From positions 1 to 15,480 of the forward strand of contig JAFAIV010000300.1 in NCBI GenBank assembly GCA_019236545.1: DNA of 15,480 nucleotides, read 5' to 3'. Numbering within the stretch: the stretch's first letter is position 1; each line of letters begins with the position of its first letter. Positions 1 through 4,621 of this stretch are shown here, piece by piece. Made by a program: the position numbers and the translations under genes. Source of the stretch: Actinomycetota bacterium (lineage in GTDB: Bacteria; Actinomycetota; Thermoleophilia; Gaiellales; Gaiellaceae). The notes under the pieces are model-generated. The model was not told the DNA's origin. It saw only the letters and a program-made list of their open reading frames with translations, and made no database searches.

Positions 1-371
1 CCGTCGTCGCCACCGGCCGCCTCGTCCACGAGGCGCTGCGCGCTGCGGAGGAGGCCGAGAAGGAGGGCGTCTCCGTCGAGGTGGTCGACCCGCGGACGCT
101 GCAGCCGCTCGACGAGGAGACGCTCGTCGCGTCGGTCAAGAAGACGAGCCGCGCCGTCGTCGCGCACGAGGCCGTCGTCCGCATGGGCTACGGCGCCGAG
201 GTCGCGGCCGTCCTCCAGTACCAGGCGTTCGACTGGCTCGACGCGCCGATCGAGCGCGTCGGCGCGAAGTTCTCGCCGCTGCCGTTCGCGCCGGTCATGG
301 AATCGTTCGTCGTGCCGCACATGGAGGATGTCCTGGCGGCGATCTACCGCACCGTCAACAAGAAGGCCTGA
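1..371 (+). CDS. 2-oxoacid dehydrogenase E1 component, beta subunit (C-terminal part)
   Basis: Partial at the left edge; the first whole codon begins at 3, the frame is open from there, and it ends in TGA at 369-371. The visible 122 residues match the C-terminal half of the E1 beta subunit of pyruvate, branched-chain or acetoin dehydrogenases (transketolase C-terminal domain). Typical signs are the opening VVATGRLVHEAL, then VVDPRTLQPLDEETL, the VAHEAVVRMGYGAEVA stretch, and a tail that ends near the family's usual end (PHMEDVLAAIYR). With the alpha subunit the protein performs the thiamine-diphosphate-dependent decarboxylation that loads the E2 lipoyl arm. The E2 gene starts 3 bases after the stop, so the two are co-transcribed. 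The last codons (AAG AAG GCC) supply a weak purine-rich ribosome site for E2. Substrate (pyruvate, branched-chain 2-oxoacids or acetoin) cannot be decided from this fragment. Confidence 0.9.
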   Translation, partial: VVATGRLVHEALRAAEEAEKEGVSVEVVDPRTLQPLDEETLVASVKKTSRAVVAHEAVVRMGYGAEVAAVLQYQAFDWLDAPIERVGAKFSPLPFAPVMESFVVPHMEDVLAAIYRTVNKKA

Positions 372-374
372 GCC

Positions 375-1598
375 GTGGCGACGCAGGTGATCCTCCCGCG
401 GCTGGGCCAGGGCATGGAGTCAGGCACGATCGTGCGCTGGCTCAAGTCCGAGGGCGAGCCGGTGAAGAAGGGCGAGCCGCTCTACGAGCTCGACACGGAC
501 AAGGTGACGCAGGAGGTCGAGGCGGAAGCGAGCGGCGTCCTGCTCAAGATCGCCGTCGCCCAAGGCGAGGTGCCGGTCGGCCAGACGGTCGCCTTCATCG
601 GCGAGGCCGGCGAGGAGGTTCCCGTCGTCGCCGAGACGCCGAAGGAGGAGGGCTCGCGAGGGCCCGCTCGCGACGAGGAGCGCGAGCGCGGGGCGGAGGC
701 GTCCGCGGCGCCCGCGCCGCCGGAGGAGCCCGCACCCGCCCAGACGAGCAACGGGCGGGTCAAGGCGTCGCCCCTCGCGCGCCGGATCGCCCGCGAGCGC
801 GGGATCGACCTCGCCGCCGTCCGCGGCACGGGGCCCGACGGCCGCATCGTCGCCGAGGACATCGAGCGCGTCGAGGCGCAGCCCTCGCGTCCCGCAGCCG
901 TGCCGCAGGCCATCCCGTCCGGCGAGGTCGAGTCGCGGCCGCTCTCGAACATCCGCAAGACGATCGCGCGCCGCCTCACGCAGGCGTGGACGGTGCCCGC
1001 GTTCCAGCTGACGATCTCGATCGACATGACGCGCGCGAACGAGCTCGTCGCGAAGCAGCGCGAGCTCAACCTGGACGTCCGCATCACCGTCACCGACCTG
1101 CTCACGAAGGTCTGCGCGCAGGCGCTCATGCGCCACCCGGACATGAACGTCCAATACACCGAGGAGGCGATCCTGGCCTTCCCGAACGCCGACGTCGGCA
1201 TCGCCGTCGCCGCGCCGCAGGGCCTCGTCGTCCCGGTCGTGCGCGCCGCCGAGCGGCTCTCGCTCGCGCAGATCGCGCAGGTGCGCGGCGACCTCGTCGG
1301 GCGCGCCCGCGACAACAAGCTGCGCGCGGAGGACCTCGACGGCGGCACCTTCACGATCTCGAACCTCGGCATGTTCGGCGTCGAGCAGTTCGTCGCCGTC
1401 CTCAACCCGCCGCAGGCGTCGATCCTCGCCGTCGGCGCGACCGTCGACACCGTCGTCCCGCGGGACGACGAGCTCGTCGTGCTGCCGCTGATGACGGTGA
1501 CGCTGACGTGCGACCACCGCGCCGTCGACGGGGCCGTCGGCGCGGACTTCCTCAAGACGGTCAAGGCCTTCGTCGAGGACCCCGGCCTGGCGTTGTAG
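375..1598 (+). CDS. Dihydrolipoamide acyltransferase, E2 of a 2-oxoacid dehydrogenase complex
   Basis: 407 residues from a GTG start. Three domains are visible in the usual order. A single lipoyl domain covers about 1-77, with the lipoylated lysine K43 in ELDTDKVTQE. A charged Ala/Pro/Glu linker follows at about 83-128, then the peripheral subunit-binding domain at about 130-164 (ASPLARRIARERG... GTGPDGRI). The catalytic acyltransferase domain fills about 185-407 and has the active-site motif HRAVDG at H381-G386. The protein forms the complex core and passes the acyl group from lipoyl to CoA. One lipoyl domain and this length fit branched-chain or acetoin-type E2 and many actinobacterial PDH-like complexes. 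E1 beta lies immediately upstream and E3 lies 1.16 kb downstream. The gene stops with TAG at 1596-1598, and those bases may also serve as the -10 element of the next gene. Confidence 0.95.
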   Translation: MATQVILPRLGQGMESGTIVRWLKSEGEPVKKGEPLYELDTDKVTQEVEAEASGVLLKIAVAQGEVPVGQTVAFIGEAGEEVPVVAETPKEEGSRGPARDEERERGAEASAAPAPPEEPAPAQTSNGRVKASPLARRIARERGIDLAAVRGTGPDGRIVAEDIERVEAQPSRPAAVPQAIPSGEVESRPLSNIRKTIARRLTQAWTVPAFQLTISIDMTRANELVAKQRELNLDVRITVTDLLTKVCAQALMRHPDMNVQYTEEAILAFPNADVGIAVAAPQGLVVPVVRAAERLSLAQIAQVRGDLVGRARDNKLRAEDLDGGTFTISNLGMFGVEQFVAVLNPPQASILAVGATVDTVVPRDDELVVLPLMTVTLTCDHRAVDGAVGADFLKTVKAFVEDPGLAL

Positions 1599-1601
1599 CC
1601 T
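1596..1601 (+). promoter_or_regulatory. Candidate -10 element (TAGCCT) for a leaderless VOC gene
   Basis: The hexamer TAGCCT fits TANNNT and ends 6 bases before the GTG start at 1608, the spacing expected if transcription starts at or beside the start codon. Its first three bases are the stop codon of the E2 gene. No Shine-Dalgarno sequence lies before 1608, which agrees with leaderless initiation. No convincing -35 box is visible. Confidence 0.45.
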
Positions 1602-1607
1602 GCCGCG

Positions 1608-1937
1608 GTGGCCCCGACGGTCTGGTACCACGTCCGCGACCTCGACGCGAGCCGGCGCTTCTACCGCGAGACGCTCGGCTTCGAGGAGACCGCCGTCGAC
1701 TTCGACGAGGGCTGGTCGCACCTGCGGCACGGCGACATGGAGATCGGCCTCGTCGAGGGCGAGCCGACGGAGAACGGCGTCGCCCACGTCGTCGTCCCCG
1801 ACCTGAAGGCGGAGGCGGAGAGGCTGCGCGGCGAGGGCGTCGAGGTCGGGATCGTCGTCGAGCTGCAGGGCGAGCTGCGCCTGCTCGACGTCTACGACCC
1901 GGACGGGAACCGGCTCCAGCTCTCCGAGGAGCTGTAG
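1608..1937 (+). CDS. VOC (glyoxalase/bleomycin-resistance fold) family protein
   Basis: 109 residues from GTG. The pattern VRDLDASRRFYRETLGFEE near the start and VYDPDGNRLQL near the end are the two hallmarks of the vicinal-oxygen-chelate beta-alpha-beta-beta-beta fold, here as one compact two-module protein. Function is not assignable. The usual first metal His is replaced (the residue 7 before the Asp of RDL is T4), and the last metal Glu of the GNxxEL motif is Gln (NRLQL). Metal binding is therefore doubtful and a ligand-binding or non-enzymatic role is possible. The gene begins 9 bases after E2 and its TAG stop lies 3 bases from the TAG stop of the convergent TfoX-like gene. Confidence 0.85.
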   Translation: MAPTVWYHVRDLDASRRFYRETLGFEETAVDFDEGWSHLRHGDMEIGLVEGEPTENGVAHVVVPDLKAEAERLRGEGVEVGIVVELQGELRLLDVYDPDGNRLQLSEEL

Positions 1938-1944
1938 GGCCTAC
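1934..1944. repeat. Palindrome encoding both convergent TAG stops
   Basis: GTAGG-G-CCTAC is a perfect 5-base inverted repeat around one central base. Its left arm holds the TAG stop of the VOC gene (1935-1937) and its right arm holds the reverse-strand TAG of the TfoX-like gene (1941-1943). It is too short to be a terminator by itself and has no T run. Confidence 0.6.
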
Positions 1945-2258
1945 TTCGGCGGCAGCGTGCGGACGTACGCGAGCCCGCGCTCGACCCACGCGTCGAGGTC
2001 GTCCACCGGGTCGACGCGCAGCCAGCCCATCATCGTCCTCCCGCGCATCTCCATCGGCCGTGCGTGCGTCGACGCGATCAGCGCCTCGCCGTCGGCCGGG
2101 TCGACGCGGACGAGCAGGCCGCCGTTCCCGCTCGCTGCGACGGCCATGTTGCCGTCGACCATGAACGCGATCCCGCCGAAGATCCGCTTCTCCTCGACGT
2201 TCGCCACGCTCCCGAGGCGCTCTCGAATCTGCTCTGCCAACCGCTCGTCGAACGTCAT
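1941..2258 (-). CDS. TfoX N-terminal-domain family protein
   Basis: 105 residues from ATG at 2258 down to TAG at 1943-1941. The sequence carries the TfoX_N signature: KRIFGGIAFMVDGNMAVA at about 24-41, then GGLLVRVD, then MRGRTMMGWLRVD near the C-terminus. It lacks the C-terminal half of the Haemophilus competence regulator TfoX/Sxy, like most stand-alone homologs, whose function is unknown. A competence role should not be assumed. It is the only minus-strand gene in the left third. It converges on the VOC gene and diverges from the GNAT gene with only 21 bases between the two start codons. Confidence 0.88.
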   Translation of the reverse strand: MTFDERLAEQIRERLGSVANVEEKRIFGGIAFMVDGNMAVAASGNGGLLVRVDPADGEALIASTHARPMEMRGRTMMGWLRVDPVDDLDAWVERGLAYVRTLPPK

Positions 2259-2266
2259 GGCTCTCG

Positions 2267-2272
2267 TACACT
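2267..2272 (+). promoter_or_regulatory. Candidate -10 element (TACACT) for a leaderless GNAT gene
   Basis: TACACT fits TANNNT and ends 7 bases before the GTG at 2280. This places the predicted transcription start on or next to the start codon. It lies inside the 21-base gap between two divergent start codons, so the rest of this promoter must overlap the 5' end of the TfoX-like gene. There is no Shine-Dalgarno sequence before 2280. Confidence 0.45.
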
Positions 2273-2279
2273 CGCACAC

Positions 2280-2723
2280 GTGCTGAGGCCCGTGGACAAG
2301 CAGGACGTCCGCTTCCTCCGCGACATGCTCCGCCACGCCTACCACTGGCGGATGGCCGACCCGGACCTGCCCGTCTACCGCTACGTGCAGAACTGGGGAC
2401 GTCCGGGCGACGCGGGCGTCGTCGCGTTCGAGGGACGCAACGTCTACGGCGCCGCGTGGTACCGGCTCTTCACGGAGGACGAGCCCGGCTTCGGCTTCGT
2501 GGACGCGCGGACGCCCGAGCTGACGATCGCCGTCGTGCCGGGCCACCGCGGCCACGGCGCCGGCGCGGAGCTCCTCGAGGCGCTCCTCGCGCGCGCCCGC
2601 GAGGACGGCTACCCGCGTATCAGCCTCAGCGCGCAGCCGGGCCAGACGGCCTTCTACGAGGCGCACGGCTTCCACGCCGTCGGCGAGGACGAGGGAGCCG
2701 TGACGATGGCCGCAGACCTGTGA
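2280..2723 (+). CDS. GNAT family N-acetyltransferase
   Basis: 147 residues if started at GTG 2280, giving the common GNAT opening MLRPVDKQDVRFLRDML. A second in-frame GTG at 2292 is possible but would remove the first strand. The acetyl-CoA pyrophosphate-binding motif A is clear: TIAVVPGHRGHGAGAELLEAL, with R-G-H-G-A-G as the Q/RxxGxG/A loop. Motif B follows (QTAFYEAHGFHAVGEDEGAVTM), with the usual Tyr and the GF turn. The acceptor substrate is unknown. The gene is separated from E3 by only 34 bases, and the E3 promoter probably begins at its stop codon. Confidence 0.88.
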   Translation: MLRPVDKQDVRFLRDMLRHAYHWRMADPDLPVYRYVQNWGRPGDAGVVAFEGRNVYGAAWYRLFTEDEPGFGFVDARTPELTIAVVPGHRGHGAGAELLEALLARAREDGYPRISLSAQPGQTAFYEAHGFHAVGEDEGAVTMAADL

Positions 2724-2724
2724 C

Positions 2725-2730
2725 TACGCT
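2725..2730 (+). promoter_or_regulatory. Candidate -10 element (TACGCT) upstream of the E3 leader ORF
   Basis: TACGCT fits TANNNT and ends 7 bases before the ATG at 2738. A weak -35-like GTGACG lies at 2700-2705 inside the end of the GNAT gene, with 19 bases between the boxes. Transcription from here would begin at about 2737-2738 and carry both the 6-codon ORF and the Shine-Dalgarno site of the E3 gene. Confidence 0.45.
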
Positions 2731-2737
2731 CAGAGAC

Positions 2738-2758
2738 ATGACCCAGGAGATGAGCTAA
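2738..2758 (+). CDS. Putative 6-codon leader ORF overlapping the E3 start
   Basis: ATG at 2738 opens a six-codon frame (MTQEMS) whose TAA stop at 2756-2758 shares its last base with the E3 ATG (TAATG). It is preceded at 7 bases by the TANNNT hexamer, so it could be read from a leaderless 5' end. Its codons contain the E3 Shine-Dalgarno sequence AGGAG (2745-2749). A translating ribosome would cover that site and could re-initiate at 2758, giving translational coupling. It may instead be only an incidental reading of the 5' leader; nothing but position supports translation. Confidence 0.35.
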   Translation: MTQEMS

Positions 2759-4167
2759 TGGACGTTGACGTCGCCGTCCTCGGAGGCGGCCCGGGCGGGT
2801 ACACCGCCGCGATCCGCGCCGCGCAGCTCGGCGCGAAGGTCGTCTGCATCGAGAAGGAGCCCGAGCTCGGCGGCACCTGCCTCCGCGTGGGCTGCATCCC
2901 GACGAAGGCGTGGGTGCAGACCGCCTTCGCGCTCAGGGAGGCCGAGGAGAGCTTCGCGAAGTTCGGCGTCCAGGTCGGCGAGGCGCGGCTCGACTTCGGT
3001 GCCTCGAACGCGTGGAAGGCCGGCGTCGTCAAGCAGATGACGCAGGGCGTGGCGAGCCTCTTCAAGGCGAACGGCGTCGAGTGGGTCAACGGCGTCGGCC
3101 GCTTCAAGGACGCGAACACGATCGCCGTCGAGGGCGGGGAGGACGTCACGTTCAAGCAGGCGATCGTCGCGACGGGCTCGTTCCCGCTGCGCCCCCCGAT
3201 CGAGGGCCTCGACTCGCCGCGATGCGTCGACTCCACGGGGCTGCTCGCGCAGGAGTCCGTTCCCGGCCGGCTCGTCATCCTCGGCGGCGGGATCATCGGC
3301 TGCGAGTTCGCCTCGATCTTCAGCCGGTTCGGCTCCGAGGTGACGATCATCGAGATGCTCGACTCGCTCATCCCGCAGGAGGACGCCGACGCGGCCAAGG
3401 AGCTAGCGAAGCAGTTCGGCCGCCGTGGGATCGCGCTCCAGCTCGGCAAGCAGTGCCACAAGGTCGAGGACGACGGCTCGCAGCTGACCGTCCACTTCGG
3501 CGACGGCGAGACCGTCCAGGCCGACCTCATGCTCGTCTCCGTCGGCCGCGGCCCCACGGTCGAGGGCATCGGCCTCGAGGAGGCGGGCGTCCAGTACGAC
3601 CGCCGCGCCGGCATCGCCGCCGACGAGCACCGCCGGACGAGCGTCCCGCACATCTACGCGGTCGGCGACTGCGCCGGCTACTGGCAGCTCGCACACACCG
3701 CCTTCCGCGAGGGCGAGGTCGCCGCGGAGAACGCCTGCGGCCACGACGCGATCGTCGACAACCGTGCGGTGCCGCGGCCGATCTACACCGACCCGGAGAT
3801 CGCCGCCGTCGGCCTCACCGAGGCACAGGCGCGCGAGCAGTACGGCGACGACGTCGCTGTCGGCCAGTTCCCGTGGGTCGCGAACGCGCGCGCCGTCATG
3901 CAGGACGAGACGGTCGGCTGGGTCAAGTCGATCCACGAGACGAAGTACGGCGAGCTGCTCGGCCTCGTCATGGTCGGCCCGCACGTGACCGACATGGTCG
4001 AGGCGGGCGTGGTCGCAATCGACGCCGAGTCCACGGTCGAGACCGTCGCCGACGGCATGGCGCCGCACCCGACGCTCTCCGAGGCGATCAAGGAAGCCGG
4101 CCTCGTCGCGCTCGGGCGGGCGATCCACCTGCCGAACCGGAAGCCGAAGGCCGCCACGCCCGCGTAA
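2758..4167 (+). CDS. lpdA: Dihydrolipoamide dehydrogenase (E3)
   Basis: 469 residues, the standard length. ATG 2758 has a clear Shine-Dalgarno AGGAG eight bases upstream. The FAD-binding GGGPGG motif is at 9-14. The redox-active disulfide pair is C41/C46 in GGTCLRVGCIPTKAW. The NAD-binding GGGIIG is at 176-181. A second FAD contact, IYAVGDCAG, follows, and the C-terminal catalytic dyad is H437/E442 (APHPTLSEAIKEAG). All catalytic elements are intact. The flavoprotein reoxidises the E2 dihydrolipoyl arm and produces NADH, completing the complex whose E1 beta and E2 genes lie upstream. It may also serve other lipoyl systems. Its own promoter-like element and leader suggest expression partly independent of the E1/E2 genes. 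It stops with TAA and is followed by a 334-base gap containing a strong terminator. Confidence 0.96.
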   Translation: MDVDVAVLGGGPGGYTAAIRAAQLGAKVVCIEKEPELGGTCLRVGCIPTKAWVQTAFALREAEESFAKFGVQVGEARLDFGASNAWKAGVVKQMTQGVASLFKANGVEWVNGVGRFKDANTIAVEGGEDVTFKQAIVATGSFPLRPPIEGLDSPRCVDSTGLLAQESVPGRLVILGGGIIGCEFASIFSRFGSEVTIIEMLDSLIPQEDADAAKELAKQFGRRGIALQLGKQCHKVEDDGSQLTVHFGDGETVQADLMLVSVGRGPTVEGIGLEEAGVQYDRRAGIAADEHRRTSVPHIYAVGDCAGYWQLAHTAFREGEVAAENACGHDAIVDNRAVPRPIYTDPEIAAVGLTEAQAREQYGDDVAVGQFPWVANARAVMQDETVGWVKSIHETKYGELLGLVMVGPHVTDMVEAGVVAIDAESTVETVADGMAPHPTLSEAIKEAGLVALGRAIHLPNRKPKAATPA

Positions 4168-4188
4168 GACGTTCGTAAAACGGATCCG

Positions 4189-4204
4189 GAAAACGCAAGT
4201 TTTC
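4189..4204 (+). other. Small stem-loop after the E3 stop
   Basis: GAAAAC (4189-4194), loop GCAA, GTTTTC (4199-4204): six perfect base pairs with a GNRA-type tetraloop. Two further C-G pairs are possible after one G-G mismatch. It lacks a following T run, so it is more likely a 3'-end stabilising or weak pausing structure than a terminator. Confidence 0.5.
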
Positions 4205-4231
4205 GGGTCAGGTGTCGTCTAATTCCGGCAA

Positions 4232-4288
4232 GGACGTGCCCTCGTCCCTAGGCCCCGGGTGATGCCGCCCGCTCGCCCGGGAGACCTA
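4232..4288 (+). other. Pair of stem-loops before the terminator
   Basis: First stem: GGACG (4232-4236) with CGTCC (4243-4247), six-base loop. Second, two-part stem: TAGG (4249-4252) with CCTA (4285-4288), a small internal loop, then CCCGGG (4254-4259) with CCCGGG (4276-4281) around a 16-base loop. They stand directly before the terminator, an arrangement resembling a leader with an expression platform but equally compatible with a structured 3' untranslated region of the E3 transcript. No known riboswitch consensus was matched. Confidence 0.4.
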
Positions 4289-4290
4289 TC

Positions 4291-4331
4291 GGGAGGAGCC
4301 GCTTTTCCGCAGGGGCGGCTCCTCCCTTTTT
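4291..4331 (+). terminator. Strong intrinsic terminator
   Basis: A perfect 12-bp stem, GGGAGGAGCCGC (4291-4302) with GCGGCTCCTCCC (4315-4326), closes a 12-base loop and is followed directly by TTTTT (4327-4331). It lies on the plus strand after the E3 gene and before the promoter of the next unit, and most likely ends the 2-oxoacid dehydrogenase transcript. Confidence 0.88.
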
Positions 4332-4333
4332 CT

Positions 4334-4370
4334 GCTTCGCCCGCTTCGCGCTTCGCGCTCCGCTTTCCGC
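4334..4370. repeat. Heptamer tandem repeat (GCTTCGC)n, degenerate
   Basis: GCTTCGC occurs at 4334-4340, then after two bases as adjoining copies at 4343-4349 and 4350-4356, followed by one-mismatch GCTCCGC (4357-4363) and two-mismatch TTTCCGC (4364-4370). It is a short seven-base microsatellite in non-coding DNA just after the terminator. Confidence 0.7.
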
Positions 4371-4431
4371 TCGCAGGGGCGGCGGCCTCGCGGCGCTCGG
4401 CCTGCGCGGCTTGGGGCGGAGGTTCGTGTGT

Positions 4432-4454
4432 CGCGCCCGCGCATGTCGGGCGCG
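4432..4454. other. Perfect 8-bp GC stem-loop
   Basis: CGCGCCCG (4432-4439), seven-base loop CGCATGT, CGGGCGCG (4447-4454). There is no T run after it. It ends 16 bases before the candidate -10 of the small-protein/hisC unit, so it overlaps where a -35 box or an operator would lie. Confidence 0.5.
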
Positions 4455-4470
4455 GCGGCGGGGGGTTCGG

Positions 4471-4501
4471 TAACGTCGCCTTGTCTAGCAAGGGAGGCGA
4501 C
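4471..4501 (+). promoter_or_regulatory. Candidate promoter and ribosome site of the small-protein/hisC unit
   Basis: TAACGT (4471-4476) fits the TANNNT -10 pattern seen before other starts here. A transcript beginning about 7 bases later would have a leader of about 19 bases with a strong Shine-Dalgarno AGGGAGG (4491-4497), four bases before ATG 4502. In a longer transcript GTCGCC (4475-4480) can pair with GGCGAC (4496-4501) and close a hairpin that includes this ribosome site. Confidence 0.45.
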
Positions 4502-4621
4502 ATGGGCATCGTGAACAGGCGCAACGCGGTCGTGGGATGGCTCGTCCTGAAGGTCGGGAAGAAGGCGCTGAAGAAGAAGACCGGCTCGCTCGCGTTCTGG
4601 AAACGCGGGAAGAAGGCTTGA
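4502..4621 (+). CDS. Small, highly basic protein (39 residues)
   Basis: ATG 4502 follows a strong Shine-Dalgarno site and the frame closes with TGA at 4619-4621. The product has 12 Lys/Arg and no Asp or Glu. A short hydrophobic stretch (AVVGWLVLKVG, residues 9-19) is flanked by RR at 6-7 and a lysine cluster at 20-26, and a second aromatic-basic patch (FWKRGKK) is at the end. This suggests a short membrane-surface or nucleic-acid-binding helix. I recall similar tiny proteins in Thermoleophilia genomes, but no function is known to me. The stop overlaps the TTG start of the HisC gene (TTGA), and the closing AAGAAGG supplies that gene's ribosome site, so the two should be translationally coupled. 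Its good ribosome site argues that it is real and not leader noise. Confidence 0.72.
   Translation: MGIVNRRNAVVGWLVLKVGKKALKKKTGSLAFWKRGKKA

Larger units (their letters stand above)
4168..4501. other. Long intergenic region, 334 bases, no gene seen
   Basis: This is the only gap above 300 bases in the window. From left to right it holds a small A/T-rich stem-loop (4189-4204), two GC-rich stem-loops (4232-4288), a strong intrinsic terminator (4291-4331), a 7-base tandem repeat (4334-4370), a featureless GC-rich stretch (about 4371-4430), a perfect 8-bp stem-loop (4432-4454) and a probable promoter with ribosome site (4471-4501). One reading frame is open through part of it, but its composition looks non-coding. 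No known riboswitch class was recognised. Confidence 0.7.

Noticed and set aside
1608..1937. VOC protein as methylmalonyl-CoA epimerase, tempting beside MeaB and the dehydrogenase
   Set aside because: It is short, has T4 where the first metal His should lie and Gln in place of the final metal Glu, so it lacks the epimerase metal site.
1941..2258. Competence regulator role for the TfoX-like protein
   Set aside because: Only the N-terminal TfoX domain is present and no competence genes are nearby; the domain is common in proteins of unknown role.
4189..4220. ECF-sigma-like promoter (GGAAAAC ... CGTC) after the E3 gene
   Set aside because: The spacing of 22 bases between the two elements is too long for ECF promoters, and GGAAAAC is explained by the small stem-loop.
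4249..4288. Resemblance of CCGGGTGATGCCG to the 3' part of TPP riboswitches
   Set aside because: No CTGAGA element or matching 5' arm occurs upstream, and the local folding differs; the likeness is limited to one GC-rich stretch.
4259..4501. Upstream extension of the small basic protein frame
   Set aside because: The frame stays open through the terminator and repeats but encodes low-complexity Gly/Ala/Arg sequence; ATG 4502 has the strong ribosome site and begins the plausible protein.
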